Program-made: the position numbers and the translations under genes
NCBI RefSeq assembly: GCF_900114205.1
Contig: NZ_FOSH01000001.1
Location: 62,001-126,000, forward strand
Direction of reading: 5' to 3'
DNA length: 64,000 nt
DNA from: Methylophaga sulfidovorans
GTDB lineage: Bacteria; Pseudomonadota; Gammaproteobacteria; Nitrosococcales; Methylophagaceae
In this document: one piece after another, positions 1 to 8,903 of the stretch
Layout: the number at the start of each line of letters is the position of its first letter
How positions within the stretch are numbered: position 1 is the first letter of the stretch
The notes under the pieces: model-generated
Seen by the model: the letters and a program-made list of their open reading frames with translations, nothing else
Told to the model about the DNA's origin: nothing
The model's database searches: none

Positions 1-609
1 ATTAACCAGATAGCTAATATCCCAGATGGAATTGGTAAATTTGGCCGCTCTTTTAAAAACGCTCAGGCGTTTGTGATTAAGCGCTTTGACCGTGCAGATA
101 ATCAAACCGTACACATTGAAGATTTTGCGCAAGTGTTTGGCGTCTATCCTCAAGATAAGTACAAGAAAGCCAGTATGCGCAATATTGCTCAGGTTATCGG
201 CATCGAAGGTCAAGACGAGGACATCGCAGAATTTACGCGCAGGTTGGTGTTCAATACCCTAATTGGCAATGCCGATATGCATTTGAAGAATTGGTCTGTG
301 ATTTACAAAGACAAGCGCACGGCATCCATTGCGCCCGCTTATGACTTTGTTTCGACCATTCCTTATATCCCCGATGATAGTGCGTCGCTGAAGGTGAGTC
401 GTAGCAAGAAATTCAGTGATTTCACGCTGGATGAGTTATCACACTTAGCCGCTAAAGCCATGCTGCCAGAAAAGTTGGTGTTAGATACTGCCAAGCAAAC
501 CGTGGCCGGCTTTCATGAGCTATGGCAGAAAGAAAAAGCGCATTTACCGCTTACCAAGTCGATGATTGAAGCAATTGAAAAACATTTGCGAAGCATACCG
601 CTACGCTAA
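1..609 (+). CDS. hipA: HipA-like serine/threonine kinase, C-terminal part (5' end outside window)
   Basis: The reading frame is open from base 1, so the gene starts upstream of the window; the GTG at 73 is internal. HipA proteins are the toxin kinases of HipBA-type toxin-antitoxin pairs; E. coli HipA phosphorylates glutamyl-tRNA synthetase. Visible motifs are the kinase core strand FVIKRFDR, the catalytic loop NTLIGNADMHLKNWS (catalytic Asp inside GNADMHLKN) and the metal-binding segment APAYDFVST. The ending is normal, with no sign of truncation at the 3' side. A HipB antitoxin would be expected upstream, outside the window. The 222 bases after the stop show no convincing gene. Toxin-antitoxin genes are common cargo of integrated elements, which fits the integrase 560 bp away. 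Family assignment is firm; the target is unknown. Confidence 0.85.
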   Translation: MNQIANIPDGIGKFGRSFKNAQAFVIKRFDRADNQTVHIEDFAQVFGVYPQDKYKKASMRNIAQVIGIEGQDEDIAEFTRRLVFNTLIGNADMHLKNWSVIYKDKRTASIAPAYDFVSTIPYIPDDSASLKVSRSKKFSDFTLDELSHLAAKAMLPEKLVLDTAKQTVAGFHELWQKEKAHLPLTKSMIEAIEKHLRSIPLR

Positions 610-831
610 AATGAGAACCGACGCGTACAAAAATGCAGAGGCGTCGGCTATAGTGGCTTGAAAGCTGTGTTTGAAAGGTATGTTTGGTGACTTGTGTTGT
701 TAATCCAAGCCCCAATTGCCCCATTCCTTGGGGCGGTTCAAATCCCTCTTATACATCTTCTAAAGCTTGCGGTATCAAGTGTTGCCCCATTGTCCCAACT
801 GCCCACAGTAAGTGAGCAAATGGGTGGTTTG

Positions 832-1170
832 CTAATTTCGCCTGATTGGCTTTTTTGGCATACGGCTGCGTTTGCCATCGAAGAACGCCAATACACCGAA
901 CCAATAGAGTGATTCTTCATAACCTAGACTGTACGTTGGTTGTGCAGGCGGGATGAGTCCCAGTTTACGACCTAGGCGGACAATCACGTAGAACATTAGC
1001 TTTAGCGTCAGCCAAGGTGCGAGTACCACGAATGTCGTCAGACAATACCGGGTAAGCGCGTAGGCTACGCCATGAGGTTGTTCGAGTAAGGCAATACCAA
1101 TACACCAACCAAGGCCTGCCAACATGCCTATTGGAAAGGTAATGGGGGCGAGTCGCATCATAAGTTGCAT
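832..1170 (-). CDS. Small membrane protein of unknown function
   Basis: I do not recognise a family. The 112-residue product starts MQLMMRLAPI and shows two or three hydrophobic stretches (about residues 5-25, 40-65 and possibly 85-97), so it is probably an inner-membrane protein with a basic C-terminus (GKRSRMPKKPIRRN). The chosen ATG at 1170 has a good ribosome site (GGAGG about 6 bases upstream). A longer version from 1218 would overlap the integrase gene. The start lies directly after the integrase stop, so the two genes are probably co-transcribed. It is best regarded as accessory cargo of the integrated element. Confidence 0.55.
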   Translation of the reverse strand: MQLMMRLAPITFPIGMLAGLGWCIGIALLEQPHGVAYALTRYCLTTFVVLAPWLTLKLMFYVIVRLGRKLGLIPPAQPTYSLGYEESLYWFGVLAFFDGKRSRMPKKPIRRN

Positions 1171-1171
1171 G

Positions 1172-2431
1172 TTAACGCCCTCCTGTGCTGTGTTGTTGGT
1201 GTTGTGAAGAGGGCTCAAAGTTCACCAGTGGTTCAACCACATCAGCCACAGTTTGATGGGCAATACGGCGCTCTTCAAAGTAATCGTGGCGGTCATAGAT
1301 GCCCTCAACGCCTTTTAGCTTATGGTTAAGGCAGCGTTCGGCCACGTTGCCTGCGATACCTAAAGAGGCAGCAAGACTGCGAAAGGTGCGGCGTAAATCG
1401 TGTATGGTGAAGTGTTCAAGCTTGCCCATTTTATTGGGAGGCTGTTTTTTACGCCCAGGCTCGCGACCAAATAGTTTAGAAATGGCGCGGTTCAGTGTAT
1501 CTGGCCCCATATGTGGACGATGACTTGCTCGTCTGGCTGGGAAAACATAAGGCGAGCCACAGGCGCGGATTTGCAGCTCCTTAAACCAAGCAATAGCTTG
1601 GCGGGGTAAGGGAATGCTGATTGGCACGCCCGTTTTACTGCGTTCTTTGGGCAGGTCCCATACGCCCGTGGTTAAATCCATTTCACGCCACATGGCTTCA
1701 CATAGTTCGCTTTTGCGCACGCCCAATACTAGAAACAGGCAGCAAGCGAGGTAGTTATCGCGGCCAAAGCTGTTGATATGGGTATGAAACACACTGAAGG
1801 CGTAGTGAATTTCCTCTTTGCTGAGCATCCTGTCTTTACTGGTCTCCACACCACCGGCATCGTCCACGGTAAATGCTGCGGCTGGGTTGTTCAGGGTTAA
1901 GTCGAGCTTTATCGCATGTCGAAATAGCTGCTTCATGTACATCAAGGTGTCGTTGGCAATGGTAGGGCGGTTACTTTCTCGAATGCGCTCTAATACTTCG
2001 CGAACATCGCGTGCGGTCACCTCAGAAATACACTTAATGCCAATGACTGGGCTTATCTCTTTGGTGTAAACCCGATACGGAATCTTGGGGTGCTTTAGTC
2101 GTCGACTCAGATCGGTTCGATACCAGTCATGGAACAGTTGATCCACGGTTTCAATGTCAGGTAACTCGATTTTCTGTTTTTCTAGAAGAGGATCTATGCC
2201 GTCACGTACTTCTTTTCGAAAATAAGCGGCGGCAATTCTAGCGTCTGCCAACGACATTAAAGGAAATTGCCCCAAGGTTGCTTCTCGTCTTCCTTTGGCT
2301 GTGGTGTAGCGGATCATCCAGTAAGGCGAGCCTTGTTTGCGGACGCAAAAGTATAGACCTTCACCATCTGAATATTTTTTTGGTTCGGCTTTGCCGTATG
2401 CAATAACCTGTTTTGCTGTGAGTTTTCCCAT
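1172..2431 (-). CDS. int: Tyrosine recombinase / integrase of an integrated element
   Basis: A 419-residue P4-type site-specific recombinase. The N-terminal DUF4102 domain (about residues 1-90) contains the typical GKAEPKKYSDGEGLYFCVRKQG and YRI-like beta strands. It is followed by a core-binding SAM-like domain and the catalytic domain: the first Arg in FLVLGVRKSELCEAMW, the H-x-x-R box in FTIHDLRRTFRSLA, a downstream His in LNHKLKGVEG and the nucleophile Tyr in the segment IYDRHDY. The ATG at 2431 is preferred over the longer 2485 start because GGAG lies 6 bases upstream and the product then begins MGKLTAKQV, as in the family. It sits about 330 bp from the stop of yicC, pointing away from it, the arrangement seen for elements integrated at a gene 3' end. 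All catalytic residues appear present, so it is probably functional. Confidence 0.92.
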   Translation of the reverse strand: MGKLTAKQVIAYGKAEPKKYSDGEGLYFCVRKQGSPYWMIRYTTAKGRREATLGQFPLMSLADARIAAAYFRKEVRDGIDPLLEKQKIELPDIETVDQLFHDWYRTDLSRRLKHPKIPYRVYTKEISPVIGIKCISEVTARDVREVLERIRESNRPTIANDTLMYMKQLFRHAIKLDLTLNNPAAAFTVDDAGGVETSKDRMLSKEEIHYAFSVFHTHINSFGRDNYLACCLFLVLGVRKSELCEAMWREMDLTTGVWDLPKERSKTGVPISIPLPRQAIAWFKELQIRACGSPYVFPARRASHRPHMGPDTLNRAISKLFGREPGRKKQPPNKMGKLEHFTIHDLRRTFRSLAASLGIAGNVAERCLNHKLKGVEGIYDRHDYFEERRIAHQTVADVVEPLVNFEPSSQHQQHSTGGR

Positions 2432-2475
2432 GCTTACTCCATAGTTGCTGAAATAATGGAGGGGGCAATAATGGC

Positions 2476-2628
2476 TGCCCACCACCGATTTGCTTATTGA
2501 ATCAGCAGCTAACCTGTTGTGGTGGTGAGTTAAATGCGAAAATTGGGTAACTTACTGCCCACCAATTTGCTCACCGCAAAATGCTTATTGAGCCAAAATG
2601 AGGGGACTGCCCACCATTCTGCCCACCA
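2476..2628. repeat. Four direct TGCCCACCA repeats between integrase and yicC
   Basis: The nonamer TGCCCACCA occurs at 2476-2484, 2556-2564, 2608-2616 and 2620-2628, with a related sequence on the opposite strand (TGGTGGTGAG, 2519-2528). A second repeat, TGCTTATTGA, occurs at 2491-2500 and 2582-2591. The whole 2432-2757 stretch has no gene. Its position upstream of the integrase and next to the presumed attachment site suggests arm-type binding sites for the integrase or a recombination directionality factor. Some copies also lie where the int promoter should be. The repeats are seen directly; the function is inferred. Confidence 0.6.
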
Positions 2629-2683
2629 CTAAACAGGTAGTTGGTAACGGACATCTGCAAACCGATTTGGACGGGAAAAATAA

Positions 2684-2731
2684 AAAAGCCCTGTATTTTC
2701 AATGCTCTTCACAAGGTAATACAGGGCTTTT
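2684..2731. terminator. Bidirectional Rho-independent terminator after yicC
   Basis: Perfect 14-bp inverted repeat AAAAGCCCTGTATT (2684-2697) and AATACAGGGCTTTT (2718-2731) around a 20-base loop. A-rich and T-rich flanks give a U-tract on either strand. It lies 27 bases beyond the yicC stop and would end yicC transcripts and insulate the integrated element. Confidence 0.75.
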
Positions 2732-2757
2732 AGGACATTCTTGGACGGGTGAAAAAA

Positions 2758-2800
2758 CTATTCGATATTTTGGATCTGCTCACGCATTTGTTCGATTAAC
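2758..2800. other. Probable attachment site at the 3' end of yicC
   Basis: The last codons of yicC encode the strongly conserved LIEQMREQIQNIE, a known integration target: mobilizable genomic islands of Vibrio relatives integrate in the yicC 3' end using an integrase encoded next to it. Here an integrase gene is the first gene beyond the yicC stop. The exact core cannot be fixed because the other end of the element is outside the window and no second copy is visible. Inference from context. Confidence 0.4.
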
Positions 2801-3630
2801 ACTTTTAGATCAACTGAATAACGTGTGGTATCGGTATCAATTGATTTAGAACCCAGGGTGTTGGCTTCACGATTCAATTCCTGCATCAGAAAATCCAGGC
2901 GGCGGCCGATTGGTTCATCGCGCTGTAGAGTATGTTTCACTTCATTCACATGATTCTGTAAACGGTCGATTTCTTCAGCGACATCGGCTTTTTGTGCTAA
3001 CAGCACCATTTCCTGTTCAAGCCGTTCCGGCTCCAGATTGACTTCAAGCTCAGCAATCCGGTCTGATAGTTTTTGTCGATGGCTGGCAAGAATTTCTGGC
3101 AGACGGACTTTAGTTTGTTCAGCAATATCGTTTATTTGCTCACAACGTTGAATAATCATTTGCTCCAGCGCCGCACCTTCACGCTCACGTGTGGCGACTA
3201 AATCTGCCAGGGCGTGTTTTAAAGAGTTCATCACAGTTGCTTGTAGCGCATCTTGATCCAGGCTTTCGGTTTGAATAACACCAGGCCATTGCATTACACG
3301 TAAAATATCAATCGGCGCGGCATTGTCTGTAAACGAAGCGAGCTGCTGATAGTTTTCCATAACGGTTTTCGCCAGACCTTCATTCATTTGTAAAGAAGTC
3401 TGCGTTTGCTCAGGCGCACGATAGCGTAATGCGACTTCAACCTTACCGCGACTCAATGTGTCGCTGATCAGTTTGCGCATCGCCATTTCAAATGGGCGAA
3501 AACTTTCTTCTAAACGGAAAGAAACTTCCAGATAACGATGATTTACTGAGCGAATTTCCCAGCTCAAGCTGCCAAGCTCAGTTTGCTCCTCATGGCGGGC
3601 AAAGGCGGTCATACTTCGTGTCACAATCAT
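2758..3630 (-). CDS. yicC: YicC family endoribonuclease
   Basis: A 290-residue protein matching the YicC/YloC family, reported as endoribonucleases acting on RNA in stationary phase and stress. The N-terminal signature is RSMTAFARHEE with SVNHRYLEVSFRLEESFR. The C-terminal signature is VLLAQKADVAEEIDRLQNHV, GRRLDFLMQELNREANTLGSKS and the terminal LKVLIEQMREQIQNIE. The start at 3630 is only one or two bases from an AGGA site, so a GTG at 3624 is possible; homologues begin close to RSMTAF. It is divergent from rph, an arrangement common in gammaproteobacteria. The coding region is complete even though an element appears to be inserted at its end. Confidence 0.93.
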   Translation of the reverse strand: MIVTRSMTAFARHEEQTELGSLSWEIRSVNHRYLEVSFRLEESFRPFEMAMRKLISDTLSRGKVEVALRYRAPEQTQTSLQMNEGLAKTVMENYQQLASFTDNAAPIDILRVMQWPGVIQTESLDQDALQATVMNSLKHALADLVATREREGAALEQMIIQRCEQINDIAEQTKVRLPEILASHRQKLSDRIAELEVNLEPERLEQEMVLLAQKADVAEEIDRLQNHVNEVKHTLQRDEPIGRRLDFLMQELNREANTLGSKSIDTDTTRYSVDLKVLIEQMREQIQNIE

Positions 3631-3707
3631 GTCCTATTTCTGAATTAATCTGACATCTTACAGAAAACCATTGTTAAAAAGCATCTGCGGTAGCAATTTA
3701 TGGCAGG

Positions 3708-3713
3708 TATAAT
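3708..3713 (+). promoter_or_regulatory. Likely -10 box of the rph promoter
   Basis: A perfect TATAAT lies 30 bases before the rph start in the yicC/rph divergent spacer. I do not see a good -35 hexamer at the expected distance, so the promoter is either weak or activator-dependent. Confidence 0.45.
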
Positions 3714-3742
3714 AGATTAAATTTGACTGAGGAAAAGCGAAT

Positions 3743-4462
3743 ATGCGTCCAAGTGGTCGTCAAGCCAATGAATTAAGACTGGTTAATATTACCCGTAACT
3801 ACACTAAACATGCTGAAGGCTCTGTGCTGGTAGAGTTTGGAGACACCAAAGTACTTTGCACTGCCACCGTTGAAGAACGTATTCCACAATTCTTACGTGG
3901 CACTGGTGAAGGTTGGGTCACTGCTGAGTATGGCATGCTTCCTCGTTCTACCGGTAGTCGTATGCAGCGTGAAGCAGCCAGAGGTAAACAAGGCGGCCGC
4001 ACTATGGAAATCCAGCGCCTTATAGGACGCTCATTGCGTGCAGCGATTGATCTGAAATCATTAGGCGAACGTAGCATTACCATTGACTGTGATGTGATTC
4101 AGGCTGATGGCGGCACCCGCACCGCCTCTATTACCGGTGCCTATGTTGCTTTGCATGATGCCATCAGTCATTTGATCAAGATTAAGAAATTGAAATCCAG
4201 CCCTCTGCATGGTCAGGTAGCATCAATCTCCGTCGGGATTTATAACGGCACTCCTGTATTGGATCTGGACTATGATGAAGATTCCTCTGCTGAGACAGAT
4301 ATGAATGTAGTGATGAATGACGCTGGTGCCTATATCGAACTACAAGGCACAGCTGAAGGTCATGCATTCCGAGCCGAAGAACTACAGTCCATGTTGGATT
4401 TAGCGAGTCACGGCATTACTCAGTTGATGGAAAAACAACGGGAAGTACTGGCAGTATCATGA
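3743..4462 (+). CDS. rph: Ribonuclease PH
   Basis: A 239-residue phosphorolytic 3'-5' exoribonuclease that trims tRNA 3' ends. The full-length signature is visible: [11 protein letters not shown] at the start, [12 protein letters not shown], the phosphate-binding [20 protein letters not shown], and the catalytic-region segments [25 protein letters not shown] and [19 protein letters not shown]. The length matches the family (about 238). The ribosome site GAGGAAAAG precedes the ATG. It overlaps rdgB by 4 bases (ATGA), so translation is coupled. No frameshift like that of laboratory E. coli K-12 rph is seen. Confidence 0.97.
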   Translation: MRPSGRQANELRLVNITRNYTKHAEGSVLVEFGDTKVLCTATVEERIPQFLRGTGEGWVTAEYGMLPRSTGSRMQREAARGKQGGRTMEIQRLIGRSLRAAIDLKSLGERSITIDCDVIQADGGTRTASITGAYVALHDAISHLIKIKKLKSSPLHGQVASISVGIYNGTPVLDLDYDEDSSAETDMNVVMNDAGAYIELQGTAEGHAFRAEELQSMLDLASHGITQLMEKQREVLAVS

Positions 4463-5064
4463 AAAAAATCGTCTTAGCAACCGGCAATCAAGGCAAGCTG
4501 CGTGAGTTTGCACAATTACTATCACCTCTCAAAATCAACATCGTCTCGCAAGCTGAACTCGATGTGGTTGAGGCTGAGGAAACCGGTTTAAGCTTTGTCG
4601 AAAATGCCATCATTAAAGCGCGTAATGCTTGTAAGCAGACTGGCTTAGCTGCCATTGCTGATGACTCAGGTATTGAAGTAGATGCCCTGCGCGGTGCGCC
4701 GGGCATTTATTCTTCTCGTTATGCTGGTGAATCTGCCAGTGATGAAGACAATATCGCAGCACTGTTGAACGCACTGAAAGACGTCCCTGCTTCTGAGCGC
4801 GGTGCACGTTTTCAATGCGTTATTGTTTTTATGCGTCATGCTGAGGATCCGACACCCTTAATTTTTCAGGGAAGCTGGCAAGGTCAAATTATGACAGAGA
4901 CGGCAGGTGAAGCTGGCTTTGGATATGATCCCATCTTTTTTGTACCTGAAACAGACTGCAGTGCTGCAGAACTCAGCTCAGAACAAAAACACGCGATCAG
5001 CCACCGAGGTCAGGCCATGCGTCGGTTTGTAGAAGAATTTCCATACAGTCGCCATCAGTTCTAA
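4459..5064 (+). CDS. rdgB: XTP/dITP diphosphatase (RdgB/HAM1)
   Basis: A 201-residue non-canonical purine NTP pyrophosphatase that removes dITP and XTP from the nucleotide pool. Signatures are the N-terminal [13 protein letters not shown] (substrate binding), [24 protein letters not shown] and the C-terminal GFGYDPIFF with ISHRGQAM. It overlaps rph by 4 bases and is followed by a lipoprotein gene and hemW in the same direction; this order is frequent in gammaproteobacteria. Confidence 0.97.
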   Translation: MKKIVLATGNQGKLREFAQLLSPLKINIVSQAELDVVEAEETGLSFVENAIIKARNACKQTGLAAIADDSGIEVDALRGAPGIYSSRYAGESASDEDNIAALLNALKDVPASERGARFQCVIVFMRHAEDPTPLIFQGSWQGQIMTETAGEAGFGYDPIFFVPETDCSAAELSSEQKHAISHRGQAMRRFVEEFPYSRHQF

Positions 5065-5094
5065 TACTTCTGTGTATCAAATATTTACTGTCTG

Positions 5095-5751
5095 ATGCTG
5101 TGTCGATATCCATATTTAGTAATCGCTGTCGTTTTCGCTTTATCAGCCTGCACCTCAAACTATTCTGAACAGACCATCAAGCCCATTCGCAGTACTGAGC
5201 GCTTGAATGATATCTGGGACAATCATTATCGGTTTTTTATTGGTCAACCCACACCAACGCATTTTTCTGTCTGTCACAGCATGAGCTGTTACAAAATCAG
5301 TGAAGTGAGTCTGGATAAACAAGACTGGCAGGAAGTACTTGCGTTATTTTCAAAGACCAGTAGTGCAGAAGAAGAAAGACACACTATTCAACAAGCCATC
5401 GGCAAACTGGAAATTCTGGTCGGTAAACAAATTGGTAGCCAACATGATTTAGCACGTAATCAAATTGCATATAACCGTTATGGTCAAATGGACTGTATTG
5501 ATGAAGCCACCAATACCAGTGTCTATCTGCGTATGCTTGAAAATGCGGATGTTTTAAAATGGCATACCACTGCTTCCCGCACTTCACGAGGTATTTTTCA
5601 GGGTCAGGCACCACATAACACCGCGACGATAATTGATACACAAACACAGACCCGCTATGCCGTAGACTCATGGTTTTATGCGAATGGAACAGCTCCGATG
5701 ATTATCCAGTTGGATAAATGGATGTCAGGCTGGGAACCGGAATCAAACTAA
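5095..5751 (+). CDS. Predicted lipoprotein of unknown function
   Basis: A 218-residue product with a short lipoprotein signal: basic Arg near the start, a hydrophobic core and the lipobox LSAC (Cys about residue 19), predicting attachment to a membrane and a periplasm-facing mature protein. No recognised catalytic motif. Two Cys in the segment FSVCHSMSCY and one in MDCIDEATN could form disulfides. The segment CIDEATNTSVYL resembles cysteine-containing motifs of transglutaminase-like proteins, but I would not assign that fold. The stop overlaps the hemW start by one base (TAATG), so it is part of the rph-rdgB-hemW operon. No strong ribosome site is visible before the ATG. Confidence 0.7.
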   Translation: MLCRYPYLVIAVVFALSACTSNYSEQTIKPIRSTERLNDIWDNHYRFFIGQPTPTHFSVCHSMSCYKISEVSLDKQDWQEVLALFSKTSSAEEERHTIQQAIGKLEILVGKQIGSQHDLARNQIAYNRYGQMDCIDEATNTSVYLRMLENADVLKWHTTASRTSRGIFQGQAPHNTATIIDTQTQTRYAVDSWFYANGTAPMIIQLDKWMSGWEPESN

Positions 5752-6911
5752 TGTTTAACTTTACGTCATTACCGCCGCTCAGTCTCTATATCCATGTCCC
5801 ATGGTGTGTGCGTAAATGCCCTTACTGTGACTTTAATTCGCATGATAATCATCAAGCATTGCAAGAAGATGCTTATATTGATGCATTGATACGTGACCTG
5901 GAACAGGAATTACCCCTTATATGGGGACGCACGATTAATACCGTATTTATTGGTGGTGGTACGCCTAGCTTATTTTCTGCAGAAGCCTATGAGCGGCTTT
6001 TCTCTTCAATCAGAGCATTACTGCCTTTACATCATGATGCTGAAATCACCCTCGAAGCTAATCCAGGTACAGTGGAAGCAGATCGTTTTCGTGAATATCG
6101 TGATGTTGGTATTAACCGTCTAAGCATTGGTATTCAAAGCTTTGATCAGGATGCGCTGCAGTCTCTGGGCCGTATCCATGATAGTCCGCAAGCCATCAAG
6201 GCTGTTGAATATGCCCACGAAGCAGGTTTCGATAGTTTTAATCTGGATTTGATGTTTGGCTTGCCCGGACAGGATGAAAACAAGGCCCGGCATGATGTTG
6301 AAACAGCTATCGCTCTGGCGCCACCACATATTTCTTATTATCAATTAACGATAGAACCCAATACGCTGTTTTATGCTCAACCGCCGAGTCTTCCGGATGA
6401 TGATCCTATCTACGACTGGCAGCTAGCTAATCAGGCAAGACTCGCTAAAGCGGGTTATATGCAATATGAAACTTCTGCCTATGCGCAAAAAGGTCATCAA
6501 TGCCGCCACAATGTGAATTACTGGCGGTTTGGCGATTACATCGGTATCGGTGCAGGTGCACATGGCAAAATCAGCAGTGCTTCTCCACAACAAATTCAAC
6601 GGCGCGTAAAACAAAAACAGCCACAAAAATATATGGAGACAGCGGGTACAGAGGCTGGATTGGTCGAGCAAACTTATGTCAGCACCGATGATGTTGGATT
6701 TGAATTTATGCTTAATGCAATGCGTTTGTTGGATGGTGTGCCTACCCCACTTTTCCAACAACATACTGGTGTACCGATTTCGACAATAAAACAAGCTATG
6801 CAAAAAGCCGAACAGTTGGAATTATTAGAGCATACGATCGCGAAAATCCGCCCCACAGAAAAAGGCCAGCGCTACCTGAATAGTCTCATTGAGCTATTTA
6901 TAGAGGCATAG
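5751..6911 (+). CDS. hemW: HemW, radical SAM heme chaperone
   Basis: A radical SAM protein of about 386 residues, formerly annotated as oxygen-independent coproporphyrinogen oxidase-like and now regarded as a heme-trafficking chaperone. The SAM cluster motif is CVRKCPYCDF (CxxxCxxC, with the aromatic after the third Cys), preceded by LSLYIHVPW. Also visible are TVFIGGGTPSLF, RLSIGIQSF, NLDLMFGLPGQ and the C-terminal HemN-like domain. The start at 5751 (overlapping the previous stop) is chosen over a longer version because homologues begin just before LSLYIH. HemW lacks the extra N-terminal residues needed for true HemN activity, and this protein looks like HemW in that respect. Confidence 0.93.
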   Translation: MFNFTSLPPLSLYIHVPWCVRKCPYCDFNSHDNHQALQEDAYIDALIRDLEQELPLIWGRTINTVFIGGGTPSLFSAEAYERLFSSIRALLPLHHDAEITLEANPGTVEADRFREYRDVGINRLSIGIQSFDQDALQSLGRIHDSPQAIKAVEYAHEAGFDSFNLDLMFGLPGQDENKARHDVETAIALAPPHISYYQLTIEPNTLFYAQPPSLPDDDPIYDWQLANQARLAKAGYMQYETSAYAQKGHQCRHNVNYWRFGDYIGIGAGAHGKISSASPQQIQRRVKQKQPQKYMETAGTEAGLVEQTYVSTDDVGFEFMLNAMRLLDGVPTPLFQQHTGVPISTIKQAMQKAEQLELLEHTIAKIRPTEKGQRYLNSLIELFIEA

Positions 6912-6944
6912 TATCCTTCAGCATACATACATAAGGAAACGTCT

Positions 6945-7235
6945 ATGTCGACCCGTTCTCTGCTTATCATTGGCACAGCATTATTCTCTTTTATGAACCT
7001 GTGCCAGGCTGAAGTAATCTCCATTACCGATCCCAGCTATGAAGTGGCAAATGATCCTTCAGGCATAGTCCGGCCCACAAGAGGAATGACAATGGCTCAG
7101 GTTAAACAACAATTTGGAGAACCGGAGACAACTCATCCGGCAGTGGGTCAACCACCTATTACACGTTGGGAATATGCAAAGTTTGAAGTGGTGTTTGAAT
7201 ACGACAAAGTGATTCATTCAGTTGTCGTTAGATAA
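6945..7235 (+). CDS. Small exported protein, SmpA/OmlA-like fold
   Basis: A 96-residue product with a cleavable signal (about residues 1-22, ending CQAEV) and a mature domain with the segment RGMTMAQVKQQFGEPETTHPAVGQPPITRWEYAKFEVVFEYDKV split over its body. The pattern G-M-s-x-x-x-V-x-x-x-x-G-x-P followed by W-x-Y is typical of SmpA/BamE-like and BLIP-fold periplasmic domains. It lacks a lipobox, so it is not BamE itself. The ribosome site AAGGAAA is well placed. Function unknown. Confidence 0.75.
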   Translation: MSTRSLLIIGTALFSFMNLCQAEVISITDPSYEVANDPSGIVRPTRGMTMAQVKQQFGEPETTHPAVGQPPITRWEYAKFEVVFEYDKVIHSVVVR

Positions 7236-7263
7236 GAACTAAGACAACGCAACAACAGAAAAT

Positions 7264-7785
7264 TTAATCGTCCTGACTCGGCTCAGGTTCAATATTCAGG
7301 AAACGTTTTAATGCCCATTTCGGCAGCGTTCCCATCCTTGCATGATGTAGGGAATCAGACTCAATAACAATCAATACCAACACACTCACCAGCGTTGGCA
7401 GAATCCCAAGCCCGCCGATCATGGCATAGACCGCTTCTTTCATCATGCCAAGATACATATGACCGAGAACACCTAAGGTCGACACGCTAACCAGCAGAAC
7501 GAGAATCATCATAAAGAAACGACTCCAGCGGCGTGCGACTTGCCAATGCGCCCAGACAAACTCACTTTCTTCGCGTTTCACCTTACTGGATCGCCAGTAG
7601 GTATATCCCAGTGCCAAAAATGAAATTAATGGCACCAGGAATAAATACTTCATATACGTCGGACCAAACGTAGAAATCGCGGTAAACATCAAAATATGGT
7701 TACCAATCAGGTTGCTCAGAAAAATATCATGAGGCAACTTGGCGCGAGCGATTTCCTTTTCGGTAGGATCCGCGTAATAAGTCAT
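7264..7785 (-). CDS. Four-helix membrane protein of unknown function
   Basis: A 173-residue predicted inner-membrane protein. Hydrophobic segments lie at about residues 28-45, 48-64, 90-110 and 118-143, with a charged loop SSKVKREESEFVWAHW between helices 2 and 3 and an acidic tail EPEPSQDD. It starts 4 bases after thrC, so it is translationally coupled to the threonine genes, but nothing in the sequence links it to amino-acid metabolism. Not recognised. Confidence 0.7.
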   Translation of the reverse strand: MTYYADPTEKEIARAKLPHDIFLSNLIGNHILMFTAISTFGPTYMKYLFLVPLISFLALGYTYWRSSKVKREESEFVWAHWQVARRWSRFFMMILVLLVSVSTLGVLGHMYLGMMKEAVYAMIGGLGILPTLVSVLVLIVIESDSLHHARMGTLPKWALKRFLNIEPEPSQDD

Positions 7786-7789
7786 ATCA

Positions 7790-8869
7790 TTACGCCATAT
7801 TATTCAAAATAGCTTCACGAACAGCGTCAAGTGTCGCGGCTACAGTGACGACTGGTGATGTACTTTGTTTAATAGCAATATCTGGATCTTTCAAACCATG
7901 GCCAGTTAATGTACATACCACTTTGCTGTTTTCAGGAATTTTCCCAGATTTAATATCACGTAACACACCAGCTAAAGAGGTTGCAGAAGCGGGCTCACAA
8001 AATACCCCTTCTTGCTGTGCCAATAATTTTTGAGCTGCAAGAATTTCTTCATCACTACACTCATCAAACCAGCCTTGAGATTCCTCTTTGACTTTCCATG
8101 CTTTGTCCCAGCTTTGTGGGTGACCGATACGAATAGCTGTTGCCACTGTTTCAGGATCATCCACCATGTGTCCACGCATAAACGGTGCACTGCCAGCGGC
8201 TTGATATCCAAGCATCTTAGGACGTGTAGCCACAATGCCATCTTCGTAATATTCAGAGTAGCCCATCCAATGCGCAGAAATATTACCTGCGTTACCGACT
8301 GGTAAAGCATGGTAATCCGGTGCACACGAAAGCTCTTCAACGATTTCAAAAGCGGCTGTTTTCTGACCTTGTAAACGGTATGGATTAATTGAGTTAACAA
8401 TAGTCACAGGCGCATGTTCAGCGACTTCTTTTACTAACTGCATACCTTCATCAAAGTTACCTTTGATTTGGATTACCGTCGCGCCATGCATCATCGCTTG
8501 AGCCAGTTTACCTTGAGCAATTTTGCCGTCAGGAATAAGTACAAATGCAGCGATACCGGCACGTGCAGCATAGGCCGCAGCTGCTGCTGAGGTATTACCG
8601 GTAGAAGCACAAATGATCGCTTTACTACCCTCTTCAACCGCTTTAGTTACAGCCATTGTCATACCGCGGTCTTTAAATGAGCCTGTAGGGTTTAGCCCTT
8701 CAAACTTCACATAAATATCGATATTTTTACCTAATGACTTAGGAATATGACTTAACTTAATCAGTGGTGTATTACCTTCACCTAGGCTGATTAGACGAGT
8801 ATCGTCATTGACTGGTAAACGGTCGCGATAGCGCTCAATTAATCCAGTGTAACGTGGTCGAAATGACAT
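7790..8869 (-). CDS. thrC: Threonine synthase
   Basis: A 359-residue PLP enzyme converting O-phosphohomoserine to threonine. The PLP lysine lies in [15 protein letters not shown]. The substrate segment [12 protein letters not shown] is near the N-terminus and the phosphate-binding glycine-rich loop [15 protein letters not shown] is in the middle. The length and the compact N-terminus place it in the shorter class of threonine synthase (about 350 residues) rather than the long E. coli type. It follows hom by 34 bases; the alaC-hom-thrC order is conserved in many gamma- and betaproteobacteria. Confidence 0.96.
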   Translation of the reverse strand: MSFRPRYTGLIERYRDRLPVNDDTRLISLGEGNTPLIKLSHIPKSLGKNIDIYVKFEGLNPTGSFKDRGMTMAVTKAVEEGSKAIICASTGNTSAAAAAYAARAGIAAFVLIPDGKIAQGKLAQAMMHGATVIQIKGNFDEGMQLVKEVAEHAPVTIVNSINPYRLQGQKTAAFEIVEELSCAPDYHALPVGNAGNISAHWMGYSEYYEDGIVATRPKMLGYQAAGSAPFMRGHMVDDPETVATAIRIGHPQSWDKAWKVKEESQGWFDECSDEEILAAQKLLAQQEGVFCEPASATSLAGVLRDIKSGKIPENSKVVCTLTGHGLKDPDIAIKQSTSPVVTVAATLDAVREAILNNMA

Positions 8870-8903
8870 AATAATTTCCTCTAAATGAATTCTTTATACA
8901 GGC

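Noticed and set aside
715-750. tRNA-like GGTTCAAATCCC, as at a tRNA 3' end used by integrases
   Set aside because: The flanking bases do not form a T-stem (GGCGG against CCCTC) and no acceptor or anticodon arm is seen, so neither a tRNA nor a clear remnant.
694-920. Two small overlapping frames on opposite strands (72 and 60 codons)
   Set aside because: No ribosome site, no recognisable protein character, and both overlap the more plausible membrane protein gene on the minus strand.
2476-2628. CRISPR array
   Set aside because: Repeats are only 9-10 bases with irregular spacing and no cas genes; no other array is seen in the window.
2667-2749. Direct repeat TTGGACGGG (2667 and 2741) as an att core
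   Set aside because: The two copies flank only a terminator 74 bases apart on the same side of the element, so they cannot be its two ends.
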